This document shows positions 27,001-40,130 of a DNA stretch of 64,000 nt, piece by piece. Origin of the DNA: Diphasiastrum complanatum (Eukaryota > Streptophyta > Lycopodiopsida > Lycopodiales > Lycopodiaceae); the NCBI GenBank assembly GCA_029204225.1, contig CM055100.1, forward strand, positions 9,128,713-9,192,712, given 5' to 3'. Positions within the stretch are counted from its first letter, which is position 1; the number at the start of each line of letters is the position of its first letter. The notes below the pieces were generated by a model. The model was not told where the DNA came from. It did not search any database and was given only the letters and a program-made list of their open reading frames with translations. The position numbers and the translations under genes were made by a program.

Positions 27001-30000
27001 GTTGCCTTCAAGTTGAAGCTCTCCCGCATCCGTGTACACATAGTCCCCTTAATGTACCTCAGCACCCTCTTCACTCTTTCCAGTCAGCTTTAATTGGGTT
27101 GCTCTGTAACTAGTTTGCCACTCCAACTACATAAGCAAGAAATAGTGTTTTTTCTTCCACACCTCTAACCATAGACAATAATGAATCAAAGCAGATCTTT
27201 CATATCTAACACAGTAGATGAATGAGCTTTCACCTTTGCAATCAACTCCCCGTTGTTACCTATGATGACAAGGTCATCCACATAGAGAACAATAATGAGA
27301 ATGTTCCCATCTTCCTCCTTTACATAAAAATTGAAATCCGACTGCCTCTTTATAACATTTTGCTTTGCAAAATGGTCGTCAATGCGACTATACCACTTTG
27401 CCAGTGCTTGTTTCAAAGAAGAGAACACCTTTTTAGGCTTGCACCCTAAATATTCATTATTTTTGCTTCAAAGCCTTTTGGCTAGTCCACGTAGATCTCC
27501 TCTGCCAACTACCCATATCCGAATGCGCTCTTTACATCCATTTGGTGGACCTCCCATTCAAAGAATGCAGGGAACGTTAAGATAGTCTACATTGGATGTC
27601 ATCTTAGCGATAGGAGCAAAGGTTTCATCATAGTCTAGCCCTTCGCGTTGTGCATACCCCTAAGAAACCATCCTTGCCTTATGCTTGTCTAAGCTCAAAT
27701 GCACTTGATATTTGATCTTATAGATCCACTGACATCCATTGGTACACTTCCCTTTTGAAAATGCAACAAGATCCCATGTGTCCTCCTTGAGAATAGAATC
27801 CAAAAAATCTTGAATTGGGAAAATACAATCAGAATATTCCATAAGAAATGGCTTACTTTTCTGAAATGGAAAAGTTTGTATGCCAGATAAAAACTATCGA
27901 TATTAGGTCCCAAGCCTAGTTGGGGACACCTTGGCATACAAAGAATACTTGACCTGGTTAGAAGGAATTTTTATTGGCCAAAAATGAAGGTCATGTGGAG
28001 GCATAAATTCAAAAGTGTGAAAAATGCCAATTCAATAGAGTGGAAAGACTCAAAGCAACTAGTCTATTACCTTCGATGGAAATTCCCGACAAGAGATGGA
28101 AAAGTCTTTCAATGGATTTTGTGACTGGACTTCCTAGAATTGGGAGGGGTCACAATCCTATTTGGGTAGTGGGGTGTATTGTAACCAAAATGCTGGAATT
28201 CATTCCAACAAAGTCTATTGTCAAGTGCTCAACTATAAGTTCAGAAGTTGTTGGGTTGTCTGGATTGAAATGACATTGTTAGTGAGCATGATTCCAAGTT
28301 CACCGGAAAATTCTGGCAATTGGCCTTTGAAAGCATGAAAACTACTATTAGTCTATCGTCTTAAGATCACCCTCAATTTGACGGATAGATCGAATGTACC
28401 AACTAGTCGATGGAAGATCTGCTTTGAGCATATGTTTCTAGGAGACAGTCCGATGTGGAAATGTACCTCCCAATGGTTGAGTTCGCAGACAATACTCTGA
28501 AGCTTTTTGCCATCATATTTATTTCTTTCATGTTGATTATTGGCTTTTAGCCTCTGACTTGCACCTACTTTTGATGGGTGCTAGTAACGTTTGCTCCATA
28601 TGGCATAGCATCCACCATTCTATGGATGGAGTTGATGGTAAAAGACTTTATAGGTCAACTTCTTGAAGTTGAAAGATTATGCATCTTGTTTGTCATATTT
28701 GGGTATTATTGTAGATTGACATTGAGATGCTTCAGGTCTAAATGGGGTTCAGTTCTAGAGGCATGTCAATGAGCTTCTCTCCAGTTTGTCTGATTCACTT
28801 TGGGAAAACTGGCACTGATTCGTCATGTATGTGAAAGAGCTCATTATCTTGTCTACCCCTGGATACATATAATAGTTGGTCCTGAAATTTTAGAAAATCT
28901 TGCTATCTTTTTCCATGTAAAATGTCTAGAACTGATGCCAATGCTTGAATTGCTTCTGGTTGATGCGTTTGTATCATTAACATTGACATGAAAGTATAAG
29001 CCTACGATGGATGAATTTCAGTCTCCTATTGAAGTTCATCAAACTTGCATAAACTAAGTATACCACGATTGCCATAAGTCAGAATATGAGAGTTGCTCTT
29101 TGGAATAGTACTCTGTAAGCATACTTGTTTACTGGATAACGTACACCAGATTCACTCATCCCTTCGGAAAGCAGATGCAGAAGGGAGTTACGGCACGAAC
29201 ATTGTTATTCAGTCCAGGAGGTCCTCTAGCAAAGGAACTTGCTCGAAATGGAGTGGTCCTGAAGGTCAATGACTGGCTTTTTGCACATGGAGGTGTTCTG
29301 CCTCATCATGGTGAGTACTGAGGCTTTTGATATTTGCTAGATGGAGAAAAGACTCTATGTTGGATTTTCAGTGGCATCCTTGTACAATCCGCTTTCTTAC
29401 TTTCTGCATATGCAAGATGTGATGAGTTATAGATTAACGTTCTAGTTGTTTCCCAGCAAAGTTGCCGTGAGGGTGTTGCACTGTTGTCACTACTAGTGGT
29501 AAATTACGCGGTTCTATTTCCTTTTAATCTTTAGCACATTGCATTGTATAGAGCGTTCAAATCAAGATGTACCCAGAAATTTGTTTGGGGTTTAATAATT
29601 TGCAAAGAAAATCAGGGATATTGGGGTCATGTGTACAGTACGATAACTCGAACTATGTGGGAGTGCTATTTAAGTCTAAACTAAGCCTGCTTTCACTGTT
29701 TGTAAATGCTGCTGACTCTATTAAAGCTTTTCGCTTCAAAGCTAACTTGACTACTCTTATTGAACAATAACAATATATCAAATTTATACTCCTTATTGCA
29801 CTTTCCAGTGGAATACGGGCTTGAGAGGATGAATAGAGAGGTGAGCCAGTGGATGCGCGGAGAACGTAATAATCAGGGAAAGCCGGCTCAAATGCCGTTC
29901 ATTGCTACAAGAGGCTTTGATAGCATTGTTTGGAGCCGATTTTACTCTCGCGAGACCTTTGACAGACCAGATGAACAGATTAAGGTGTTTTCTTTCATGC

Positions 30001-30649
30001 ATCTTCTCTTTTCTCAGTAGTGTAAACAAGGACATGCTCCAGGTCAACTTTTAGTTTAATTTTCAGATTGCCAGGCATCTGTAAACGTATGTAACTAGAG
30101 AAATAAGAAATTTTCTTTCTATTTTTCTTCCAGTACGATTGTAACCTCTAGTAGTAACCCAGGCATGTGCAGTACTCGTAGCAGCTTTGGATGCTGCTGG
30201 TGCCAATGGCCTGGTTGTTGGTCATACCCCACAAATCGCAGGCGCAAATTGGTATGAGCACATTATTAATCCAATAAGCCATGCATAGGGATGTTTTGGT
30301 GCATTGTGAAGCCTGTGTACAATCACTTTCAAAGATTAAGTTCATTTTCCATTTTCATGTATCACCTCCTGTATATCAATGTTGCCTTGGCAACGTGCTA
30401 TGGAGAATGTTGAGGCTTACTTAAAGATTCTATTGCCTTGACATGGTAAATTATTATGGTTTGTTGTTTGTGATGCGCATGTTGACTGAAGTACTGAATG
30501 ACCATGAGCTTTCCTTAAGCGCATAATCTTTCGATTAAGTTTGGAAATGTTAAATCTGGCATCGACAATAACTTAAAGGATGGATATAACCTCTCAACTT
30601 GACTGTTATATTTCTGTTTTCTGAGATAATTTTACTCGGCAATAAAGTG

Positions 30650-30732
<83 letters not shown>

Positions 30733-33700
30733 TATAGATGTATTATGTATATATATATATTTTAGAAACCTGTTCTGACCCTTTTGGCCGGAACAGACTG
30801 TATGTTTTGTACAGTACGTTTCGGAACGTACTGGGTCGGAATGTTTTTTCGGAACGTAGTATTTCTAGTACTTAATTTTTCACACAATTGACAGCCACCA
30901 TCTTTTCTGCAAGCAGCACTCCCTCCACAATTTTACAAGAACATAACAAAGCTGCAGTAAGATATACAGTGCATGTTAGTGAGAAACTAGTCACCTAAGA
31001 TTCCTTCCATATGTAAGTATCATCATGACATCCTGAAAGGAACCATTCTGGTTTGTGTTAGAGCTTCCCCTTGAGGTACTTTCCTGTTTAGAAAATGAAG
31101 ACTTGCTTGCAGCCGCAGTAGCTAGCCAGATAAAATGTAAAAAAATCCAAACATGATAGACTCTGAAACTGCCATTTCCCTCTTCTTTGACTTGGCACCC
31201 ACTCTCAAGCAAGATCATCCTAGAATTTTTTCGAGCTTCAATCAACAAGGGCCACTCTGAGTTGGCACAAAGTTCTAACATTTCCCTCTTCTTTGACTTG
31301 GCACCCACTCTCAAACCAGATCATCCTAGAATTTCTTTGTGCCAGCTAGCTTTTTGCCCCATCACTCCGCTCTGCATCAGAGCTGAGCAAGGTAGAGAAT
31401 GGTGGATTTGATGGCAGGAACAGTGATATTCTTCAGTATCGTGCTTTTTTCCTATGTACAAAAATACATATTTAAATTTTTTTTCCCAGAATGGATTCTG
31501 TTCCGGAATGGGCAACTATACTGGGTACCGCGGGACCGTACTGGTACCGCGGTACCATGTTGGTACAATGGTACCACAATATAATAATTTATTTAATATT
31601 TAATATTTTTAAATCTTTTTTTTTACCTAAACCTACCCGCCCCCCTCGCATTTCATCTGAAATTTTTTTGCGCCCTGCCATCGCTGCTGTTTCTGCCTGC
31701 CTCCCTTCGATTCCTTGCGTCGCCCTTCACCCACGCAACGCCCTGCCTTGCATCTGCCTTGCTTCGCCCTGCCTTCGCCCATTTTCAGCGTCTCTCCAAC
31801 AATGAACCCTACTGTTTTTTTTTCCAGCAATCCATCCTTCCAGCTTTAGCTTCATCTGCATTTTTTCCCTAGTTTTCTCCATCGCAATGGTGCAATCTGA
31901 CCTTTACGGTCTGTGGGACGAGGTGGACATTGTCAGGCGGGTTGCCGACAAGACCAACAAGACAGGTCAGAAGATCGTGCGTTGCTGATACTGCCTAGTC
32001 GAATTTGCTGCATCCCTCACTCGCCTTAAAGGCCACCTGTTCGGTGCACGCGCCAAAAATGGTGGCACCTTAAATGCTGCCCCGTGTGGTAGCATGTCCA
32101 TCCCCGACAGGCAGTGACTACTGGACACCTACGGGCCACGGCTCGTGGCGGGGGAGAACACCATTTTGGAGGGCGTTCTCCAGTTTTGCACCGCTCCTTA
32201 TGTGGCTGACCCAAAGTTGCTGCCTGCTTGGCTGGCACGCACGAGGAGAGGGAGTGCATACTCATCCCGTCCCATTGCCCCTCATCCCCCTCAGACAGTT
32301 CCGCCACACGCACCCCCATCTGCACCCATTCCGTTGCATCCCGTCCCATCGCGTCCGCCAGTTGCCACTGCGGTTCCACCACCACGACCTGTTGCTCGCA
32401 CGCCCCCAGTTTACGATTTTCTCATGGACTCTCCGCCGACCATGTGGATGAGATCCCTTCTTCCTTCCCTTCCCATCCGGATGACCTCCCTAGTCGGCAG
32501 TTTTCGTATCCCATGCCAGATCTTGCCCCCTCCACCAGTGCACCCCACTTATGCTGCTACACCCATCCCTGCCAGTGCATCCCACTCTCCCCATTCCACG
32601 TCTACAACTGATGCATCCACTAGTGCCCAGCCTGTCGCGTCATCGTCCATTCCCGTCACGGTTGGTGCACCATGCTGGAGGTCCGCCACCCGTCACCCAC
32701 CAGTAGAGCCCTTGTGCAGCAGACCATTCGCGGCGCGCATCAGCCGCACATGGACAGAGAGGCCACACAGGCCGTGGCCAGTTTGATTTACGAGCTGAAC
32801 CTACCTTTTGCCATCACCGATTCTGAGCCCTTCAGAAGGGCATTCCGCCTTGGATAGTCTGTTAGCCCTAGCTCGAGAGTCCCTGGTTCAGAGGTTGTCC
32901 GCACACACATGTTGAGAGATAGGGTCGAGTGCTTGTCTAGAGAGATGGAGCTCTACGCCGCCACGGGGCCACATATGGATGCAACATCATGTCCGATGGT
33001 TGGACTGATGTCAGGAGGAGGCCGATTCTCAACATCTTGGTCTCCAACTGCATGGGTACACAGTTTTTGAGAACCGTGGATTGCAATAGAGGGGGGAGAG
33101 TCATATCTGTAGATTTCATGTACGACGTCATTAGGTCTTCCATACTGTCCATAGGCCCCCAGCATGTCGTTACGGTGGCGGACAATGCCACCAACTGCGT
33201 TCAGATGGGTGTCCTGCTAAAGGCCGAGTTCCCTCACATCGTCCATACCCCCTGTGCAGCGCACGACATAGACCTTCTCATGGGGGACATAGGCGTGTTC
33301 TTGCCATGTTCTGGGTGTTCAGCCATTTGGACCTTCGTAAGCCAGCCCCCACACGCTTTGCATTCGACTTGGTGGTCATCGACCGTCTGATCAGGTGCAG
33401 GGCATAGCTTCTACAGATGGTTGCCAGTGATCTTTGGCATGCCAGTACGTTTCAGCACACGGAGGATGGGGAGCAGTTTTCTTCCATGGTGAGGGGAGAC
33501 CAGTTCTGGAGGGATGCCCAGACATTGTCAGGACTGCTTCAACCACTCTACATTGTGCTCCGCATGGCTGACAGCGAGGGGTGCACACTCGGACTGGTGT
33601 ATGAGCTCATGAACCGGATCGGACAGTTTCTGCAGCTGCCCATCTTGCAGCCCAGAGAGGTAAGCGGTGTATTGTTGTAATTGGTCTTCATTTTTTCAGT

Positions 33701-36700
33701 GTTTGCTAGTTTGTTTTTCTGTCGATGTTACACTTTTTCCAAAATTCGCTTCGACTTCGTGCAGGATGACGGAGTTGAGGTTCATCTAGGAGACGTGGTG
33801 GAACTACTTTCACAGGAGTATCCACAGTGTTGCACACATCTTGCATCCCCTCTTCCTCTCTCCGACACAGATATCAGATAGGGAGCTCGAGTCGGATTGG
33901 CTTGAGTACATCTGCAGGGTGGGTCCACACATTGGCTTGGATCCTATCAGAATCATGGAGGAGCTAGCTGCATTTCGTTTTGGCATGGGCACGTTCGGTC
34001 ACCCTGCTACTCAAGATCCAGAGAGGAGGCAGCTCCCCCTTACCTGGTGGACCATGTTCGGTAGCACCTATCCCTCCATACAGCATCTTGCACTACGGGT
34101 CCTTTCATAGGTATGCATCTCATCTCATCCTCCCTTGCTATGTTTCGTTGACATTCCACCCGTGCACATGTGCTGAACCATTTCATTGCACATACCACAG
34201 GATTGCGCTGCCTACGTGTGCGAGTGTAATTGGAGCACACGGGCCCTCGTTCACACGAGGAGAAGAAACAGGCTATCAGTGAGTCAGCTAGAGTTGTTGG
34301 TATTCTGTAGAACCAACGCACGTCTCTCCAGGAGACTGCCGACCATTACGAGCGCATTGCAGGTGATGGGCTATTCTCCCATAGCATGTTGGTTGACGTC
34401 TCACTAAAATGTAGGTTTCAATTTCTGATCAAGTTGTTTTCTTGACATGCTCAATTTTGACCTTGCAGACGAAGATATCTGATTTGGAGCGCCAGGTTGA
34501 CTTGCCTACAGACAGCGTCCAGCCCATGCCTGCAGATGACTTGGGCACACAGTTGATGGCAGAGAGAGAGAGAGGGAGCTTGCCGAGATGAGAGAGAGAG
34601 AGAGCTTGGGCTTGAGCACAGAGAGCCTTCATTGTATGAGGCAGATGAGCCAGTGTCAGAGGATGAGCATGATGAGGATGAGCCCATTCGGGTTGTGATT
34701 GCCAAATCAGAGACGGATGAGGCAGATGATACAGGTGCAGGGCACACGTCACGGGCAGGGGTCACAGGTGCATCACGTGGCAGAGGTGGGGCACATGGCG
34801 CGGGTTATATTGGGAGACAGGCAGGGCACACAGGGGAGGCCAGTGGCATACCTACCTATGTCGATATGATGGAGGAGGCTCTTGATAGAGGGCAGAGTGA
34901 TTTAGATGCCGGTCCCGCAGCTGTTTGGATGCGTGCAGTACAGAGTCATGGCCGTTACTACGACAGCACACCAGAGGAGGCACCAGACGACTTTGATTGC
35001 ACAGATTGGGAGGCCATGCAGGGTCTACAGGGTGGACATGATGAGGCGCGGGTTGATTTAGGGGATGGTGCACAGGATGATTCAGGGGATGGTGCACAGG
35101 ATGAGGCCCAAAGCCCAGAGCATTTGTATTCAGATGCCCAACTAGACGACTTGATTGCCACATTGGATTCAGAGGCTCAGCAGATGCCGAGTGTCAGGGC
35201 ACCCCCTTCATCTCTTGCCAGCATGCCATACACAGAGTCCCAGCTAGAGCAGCCACATGAGGAGCCTACAGTTCCTCTAGTTCCTCAGAGGGTATATGTG
35301 CGCCACACATCACCTCCAGTGCCACCGATGCCATTGAGGCCTGCAGCCCCTCCATCGCCGTCCACATCTGCAGCACCAGGTCTTCATGGCAAGCCACCAT
35401 CTGTGCCCAGGTTTTCTCTTGCAGCGCCCACATCCACAATGGCTCCTCCAGTAGCTCCTCCAGTGGCAGCACCCACTTCACATCCTCCTCCTTTGGCAGC
35501 ACCCACTCCACTAGCTCCCCCTTTGGCAGCTCCCAGGATGTACTAGTACCGGCCACCGCAGCGCCCCTTTCAGTACATATCGCCACTGTACTTGCCTCCT
35601 GCACAGCTAGTTCCTCCACCTGCAGCAACCCCACGGGCACACACTCCACGAGCTCATCCTCCTCGCTCAGGTGCACAGGGAGTTCCCTCTTTTGCTTCCC
35701 TATCCTAGCCGGCCTCAGCTTGGGCCCAGCTTAGCCAGCCAGGTGATTTGCATGGGGGTGATGAGGCATTGACAGCTCTTCTTGTCCGCAAGAGACCAGG
35801 AAGGCCCAAGGGTGGCTCCAGGTACAGCTAGAGGTGCAGTATTACAGCCTGCTGGAGCAGGTGTTGTTGGTTTCGCTTGCTTGGGGGATGATGCGGAGGC
35901 AGATTGGGATGATGCTAGTGACGAGTTGTCCTCCTCGGATACACAGCCCATGCCAGTTCCAGACAGGCACAAATATTGGCTGCGAGAGTCGGCTCGGGGC
36001 CCTAAGTTGTCTCCAGAGCATTCGTCTGAGTCAAAGCCAGAGCATTGATTGTGGCTCTGTTATTTTAGTTTCAGTAGTTTGTTTCTAGCAGATAGTCGAC
36101 CATTGTACTCAGATCTTTTTTCACATTATATACAGTGTTTGGCGTACTTTATTTGCTGCGCATGGTGCGTGTGTCGCTCTGTACATGTGATGATGTATTT
36201 TCAATTTTATGTCGAATTCTATGTGCTCATGTGAATCGTATTTTCAACTAATTTCGATTGAAGTGAATGATAGCTTCACATAAATGCAGTTACAAACCGA
36301 TCATTGATGCCACAACAAACTGATAGCACATGCACTCCAAACGATCATGAGCATAGCAATTACCCCTACACCCCAAACCCGTGACGACATTTCATAAACA
36401 TATTACATTTGCATTTAAAAAAATACAGAGATTGCATTTCACATGACCAGGCTCGCGTTGCACAAAAAACAACTATATATTCATTCAGCCGTTGTATCAA
36501 GATAACATTACATATTCCGTCTTTTTTTAAGAAGCTATCTAGTTATTTGCCGCACCCTAAACTGTCGAAAATTACATAGCAACAGTCCGCACATACGGCT
36601 GGACCTTATCTATTCTAAACATGCCTACTGATCCTCCATCGACTCCTCGCCCTCGTCAGGTGCATTGTTCTGTCGCTCTCGCTCTGCCTCCTGGTTAGCC

Positions 36701-39700
36701 CGACATCTGGCCGCCCTTTCCCTGACCATGATGAGCTGCCGTCGTGTGAAGTTCATTCCGATCCGCTCATCCAAATCTAGCTCGACAGCGGGGGCAGGGA
36801 CCACAGCGGGGGCGGGGATCTGCAGCTCTGGGTGTCTCTGCCGAGTCTGTCGCAGCATCTCTGCAATGTCTGCCTATTGCTTCCGACGTCTTTCGTTGTG
36901 CCTTCGGATATCTTCCTCGACCTTCCTCCTGGCTTCGCCCTCGAGCTTCGGTGGTATGCTCTCTGCCATCTTGATCGACCTTCTCCTCACAACACCCTGG
37001 TCCTCGAACACCCTCTCACAGCACCCTGGCTCTCAAACAGCCTCTCATAGCCTGTCACTGGCTCTCGTTGGCTCTCTCACTGGCTATCACTGGCTCTCTC
37101 ACAGCCTCTGAAAATACCTCTCACAATGGCATTGTGAGTGCCTATTTATCCCCACAGCCTGATCGGCCATGTGCATCCCCATCATCCCTCCATGTGCCTC
37201 TGTACCTGCCCCCCTGTGTTGCTCTCCCATTGGCCCCATGGTCTGCTCACCCACAGTGCCCATGTGCTGTTGCACTTGTCCCCTGCACCATGTACCGTAC
37301 CCTCCTTTTTTACACCTAGAACCCTTTTTTTTTTTCAATTTTTTAACCTATTTTGGTATGTAAAAGGCAATAATTAAATATTAAAAATATCAAAAAAAAA
37401 AATATTAAAAAATGGTACCGCCCTGGTACCGCGGATTCTAGGGCGGTATAGTACTGGCGGTACCACTGTTATGGTATCGGCGGTACCATACCAGCGGTAC
37501 TAGGGGACACTATGATACATATGTAATTATTTGAAACTTATTTCGGAACATACTGTACCGTACACAGTACGTTCCGGGGCAAAATGTGTATTGAAAATAT
37601 AAGAAAAAATGGTTCCATAAGACAGCAAGGGGTCAATTTTTGAAACCGTTCATTTTGGAGACTGTGCCTAGCATAAAAGCAGAAAAGGTTTGCTATTCAT
37701 GGCGACTATTTTTGCTGTACAGAGAATGTTTTTTTCCCCAAAAGACAAGACATGCTTATCATTGATTTAACAAGTAAAAGTAACCTGCAGCGAATAGCCA
37801 AATTATTATTATTATAATTTTTTATTCTTCCCTCAATTGTTTTTGCTTCTCTATAGAATAAATTAAAGCTATGCACTGAAATTATCGGAAACCCATTTAA
37901 TTTGATGCCAGTTGGGTCAAGTCTATGGCATGCATAGTTCATTTCATATAAAGAAGATCTCACCTAACTGTCCGGAATTAGACCTGAAACTGCTGAAAAC
38001 TCATTGAATGTTAATCCTCTATTTTTGTTGTTTCTATTGATACTACCCAGATTGTATGTATCTACAAAAAAATAAAATGAGAGAGAGAGAAAGAAAGAAA
38101 GAAAGAAAGAAAGCTTTATTAATGTCTTTTCCATGCCAAAAGGCATATAAGACTAAAGAAGTACATGTCAAGTGTGTGGTAACCATGGGAGTGTATAAAA
38201 CGTCTCCAAACCGTAATAAAGAAAACATCTAATACAAACTAAAAACTAAAATATACACGTGTGTGCATAATAATCATATGCACCTGTGTCAAGATGTCAA
38301 GACTGTGCTGCTGTTGTAGAAAGATGTAATGTGAGCCACGGCATGACAAAGCATTGGAGCCTGCCGGCGTCGTCTGTGAGCATGAGCATGCCTAGTAGTA
38401 GTACGCCTCTGTGTAGGATGTATGGTGATCCTGGTAGTAACGTGATGGTGGGAAGTACACCGTCTCTGATCTCTATGAGGTTGTGAGCGGCTATCATCCT
38501 CATCGCCGTCATAATCCTCATCCTCAGGCCCTAAATCACACAATCTCCGCCTAGTAAAGAATGAAGTTATCAATGGCTGTGAGGTAAAAGGCTAGGGTGT
38601 CCCATGTAAATCTCTTCGTAATATGAACATCTCGCATACCATCAAAGCAACACATCGTGGGTCCTCATAGGCTACGAGAGAGCGTAGAGTGGTAGGCATG
38701 TCTCGAAACAGGCAATGATATCGCCCTCTGATCTCATAGTATACAGGGCACCGAAAGATAAAGTGCTCCTCAGACTCCACCTCACCTAGAGAGCATAACT
38801 GGCAAATTCGCTCTTCTCTAGGAATACCATGGAACCTCCTAGTCTCAATGGCTAGCTGATGAGAAGACACCCTAAGCTGTCCTAGTGTAAATCAGAGGCA
38901 ATGTGATAGTCCCGAATCCAGGTAGCGTGGCATGACCGGGGTCCCTGATGCATCCCGTTCCATGAAATGGGTCTGGTAGAAAGTTGGCTTAACCCCTAAC
39001 TGGTTATGCCAAGTCCTCTCTAGATATGCCCGATAGAGGAATCGTCTGATATACTGATGGGTGCCTGAGGGAAGGTCTGTGATGGAGATACCATATGACT
39101 CAAGTAGGAGGTGAGATGCTTGAGAGAACCATGATAACCTGTAGCCCTGATCATGAAGATGTTGTGAGGGGGATAGTGCAACCTGTATGTATCATCCATC
39201 GATCTCTGGTAGCGCCTGTATCCTCTGGATAAAGGTAATGAGCTAAAGAGCTACCTCGATCTGTATAGGTGGAACTGCAAACTCGGCCAGGAGAATCTCA
39301 TGTGGAACAGAAGGCTTCGCTCGAATCAACCGAGCTAGCATGGTGGTCTGTAACCGTGAAAGATTGGCCCAGTGTGAAGAGGGGAGACCTGTACACCATG
39401 CCTCTGCTGCATATAAAGTTGTGGGGGTGACAATGGTATCAAAGAGGCGACACTTACAGCGAGCATCCTGGATGGACTTCCGGAAACAAAATCGCTCTAG
39501 CTGAACAAGGGAGGCATGTCCCTTCCCCAGTCGGGTGGTGGCGGCCTGTCTCATGCTAAGTAGGACGTGTGAAAAGGACCCCCAGGTATGTGTACGAAGG
39601 GACACCTCTAGAACCTGTCCACCCAAAGTAAGCTCATGTCGCTGCATGAATGCTCGCGCGAAGTGTTGAAGACCATAAACTTGGTCTTTCCAATGTTCAC

Positions 39701-40090
39701 TCCTAGGCCCAATTTGGTGCAAAACTCATGCAAGCAATCCAACTGTCGCTGTAGACCCTCTTTATGTTAAAAATTAATGACTATGCTGAAGTTAATCCAT
39801 AGGTTACTTTGACCTAAAAGGTCGAGATTTGTGTAACCATGGGTATTTAGTTATTTAGGCCATCTTAAGTTTGTCTTAAGTTCAGTTGGACCCAATTTTG
39901 GTCATGTACTGACTCGTGGGTCCTTAGGGGTCTAATTTTGTTTAGGGGCCTTATCTTGACTTTTGGGGGTGCCCTACATTTAGTAAGTGGTTAACCTTAG
40001 GGTTTGGTGGCATTTGGCCACATCCAGGTCATTGTGTATTCCATTTTGGACAGTTTGGCTAAGCATTGCTCTCCATTGCTCTTGTTGTTG

Positions 40091-40130
<40 letters not shown>

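Larger units (their letters stand above)
31500..37514 (+). mobile_element. hAT-superfamily transposon with GGTACCGCGGTACC arrays
   Basis: The palindrome GGTACCGCGGTACC and close variants cluster at 31522-31575 and 37413-37501. Between them lie a hAT-type transposase remnant on the + strand and a small ORF on the minus strand near the right end. The right end, inverted, reads CATAGTGTCCCCTAGTACCG, similar in its first bases to the CATAGA ends of the three MITEs. The left end is not certain. ATACATAT occurs at 31464 and 37515 and could be a target duplication, but the matching left terminus is poor. It is inserted in intron 7. Confidence 0.7.
30781..37590. mobile_element. Outer hAT-like element (GGAACGTAC repeats), split by an inner element
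   Basis: Copies of GGAACGTAC and its inverse cluster at 30781-30860 and at 37541-37585. The left CCTTTTGGCCGGAACAGAC and the inverted right CATTTTGCCCCGGAACGTAC align as imperfect terminal repeats. No target duplication could be fixed. The non-coding left arm (30860-31500) holds a 106-bp-period duplication. The inner GGTACC element appears to have landed within it, but a single element with two kinds of repeat cannot be excluded. Confidence 0.5.

Noticed and set aside
31464-37522. ATACATAT as an 8-bp target duplication of the inner hAT element
   Set aside because: The right copy abuts a good end (..GACACTATG), but the left copy is followed by TTAAATTTT, which is no match for that end. AT-rich words recur by chance.
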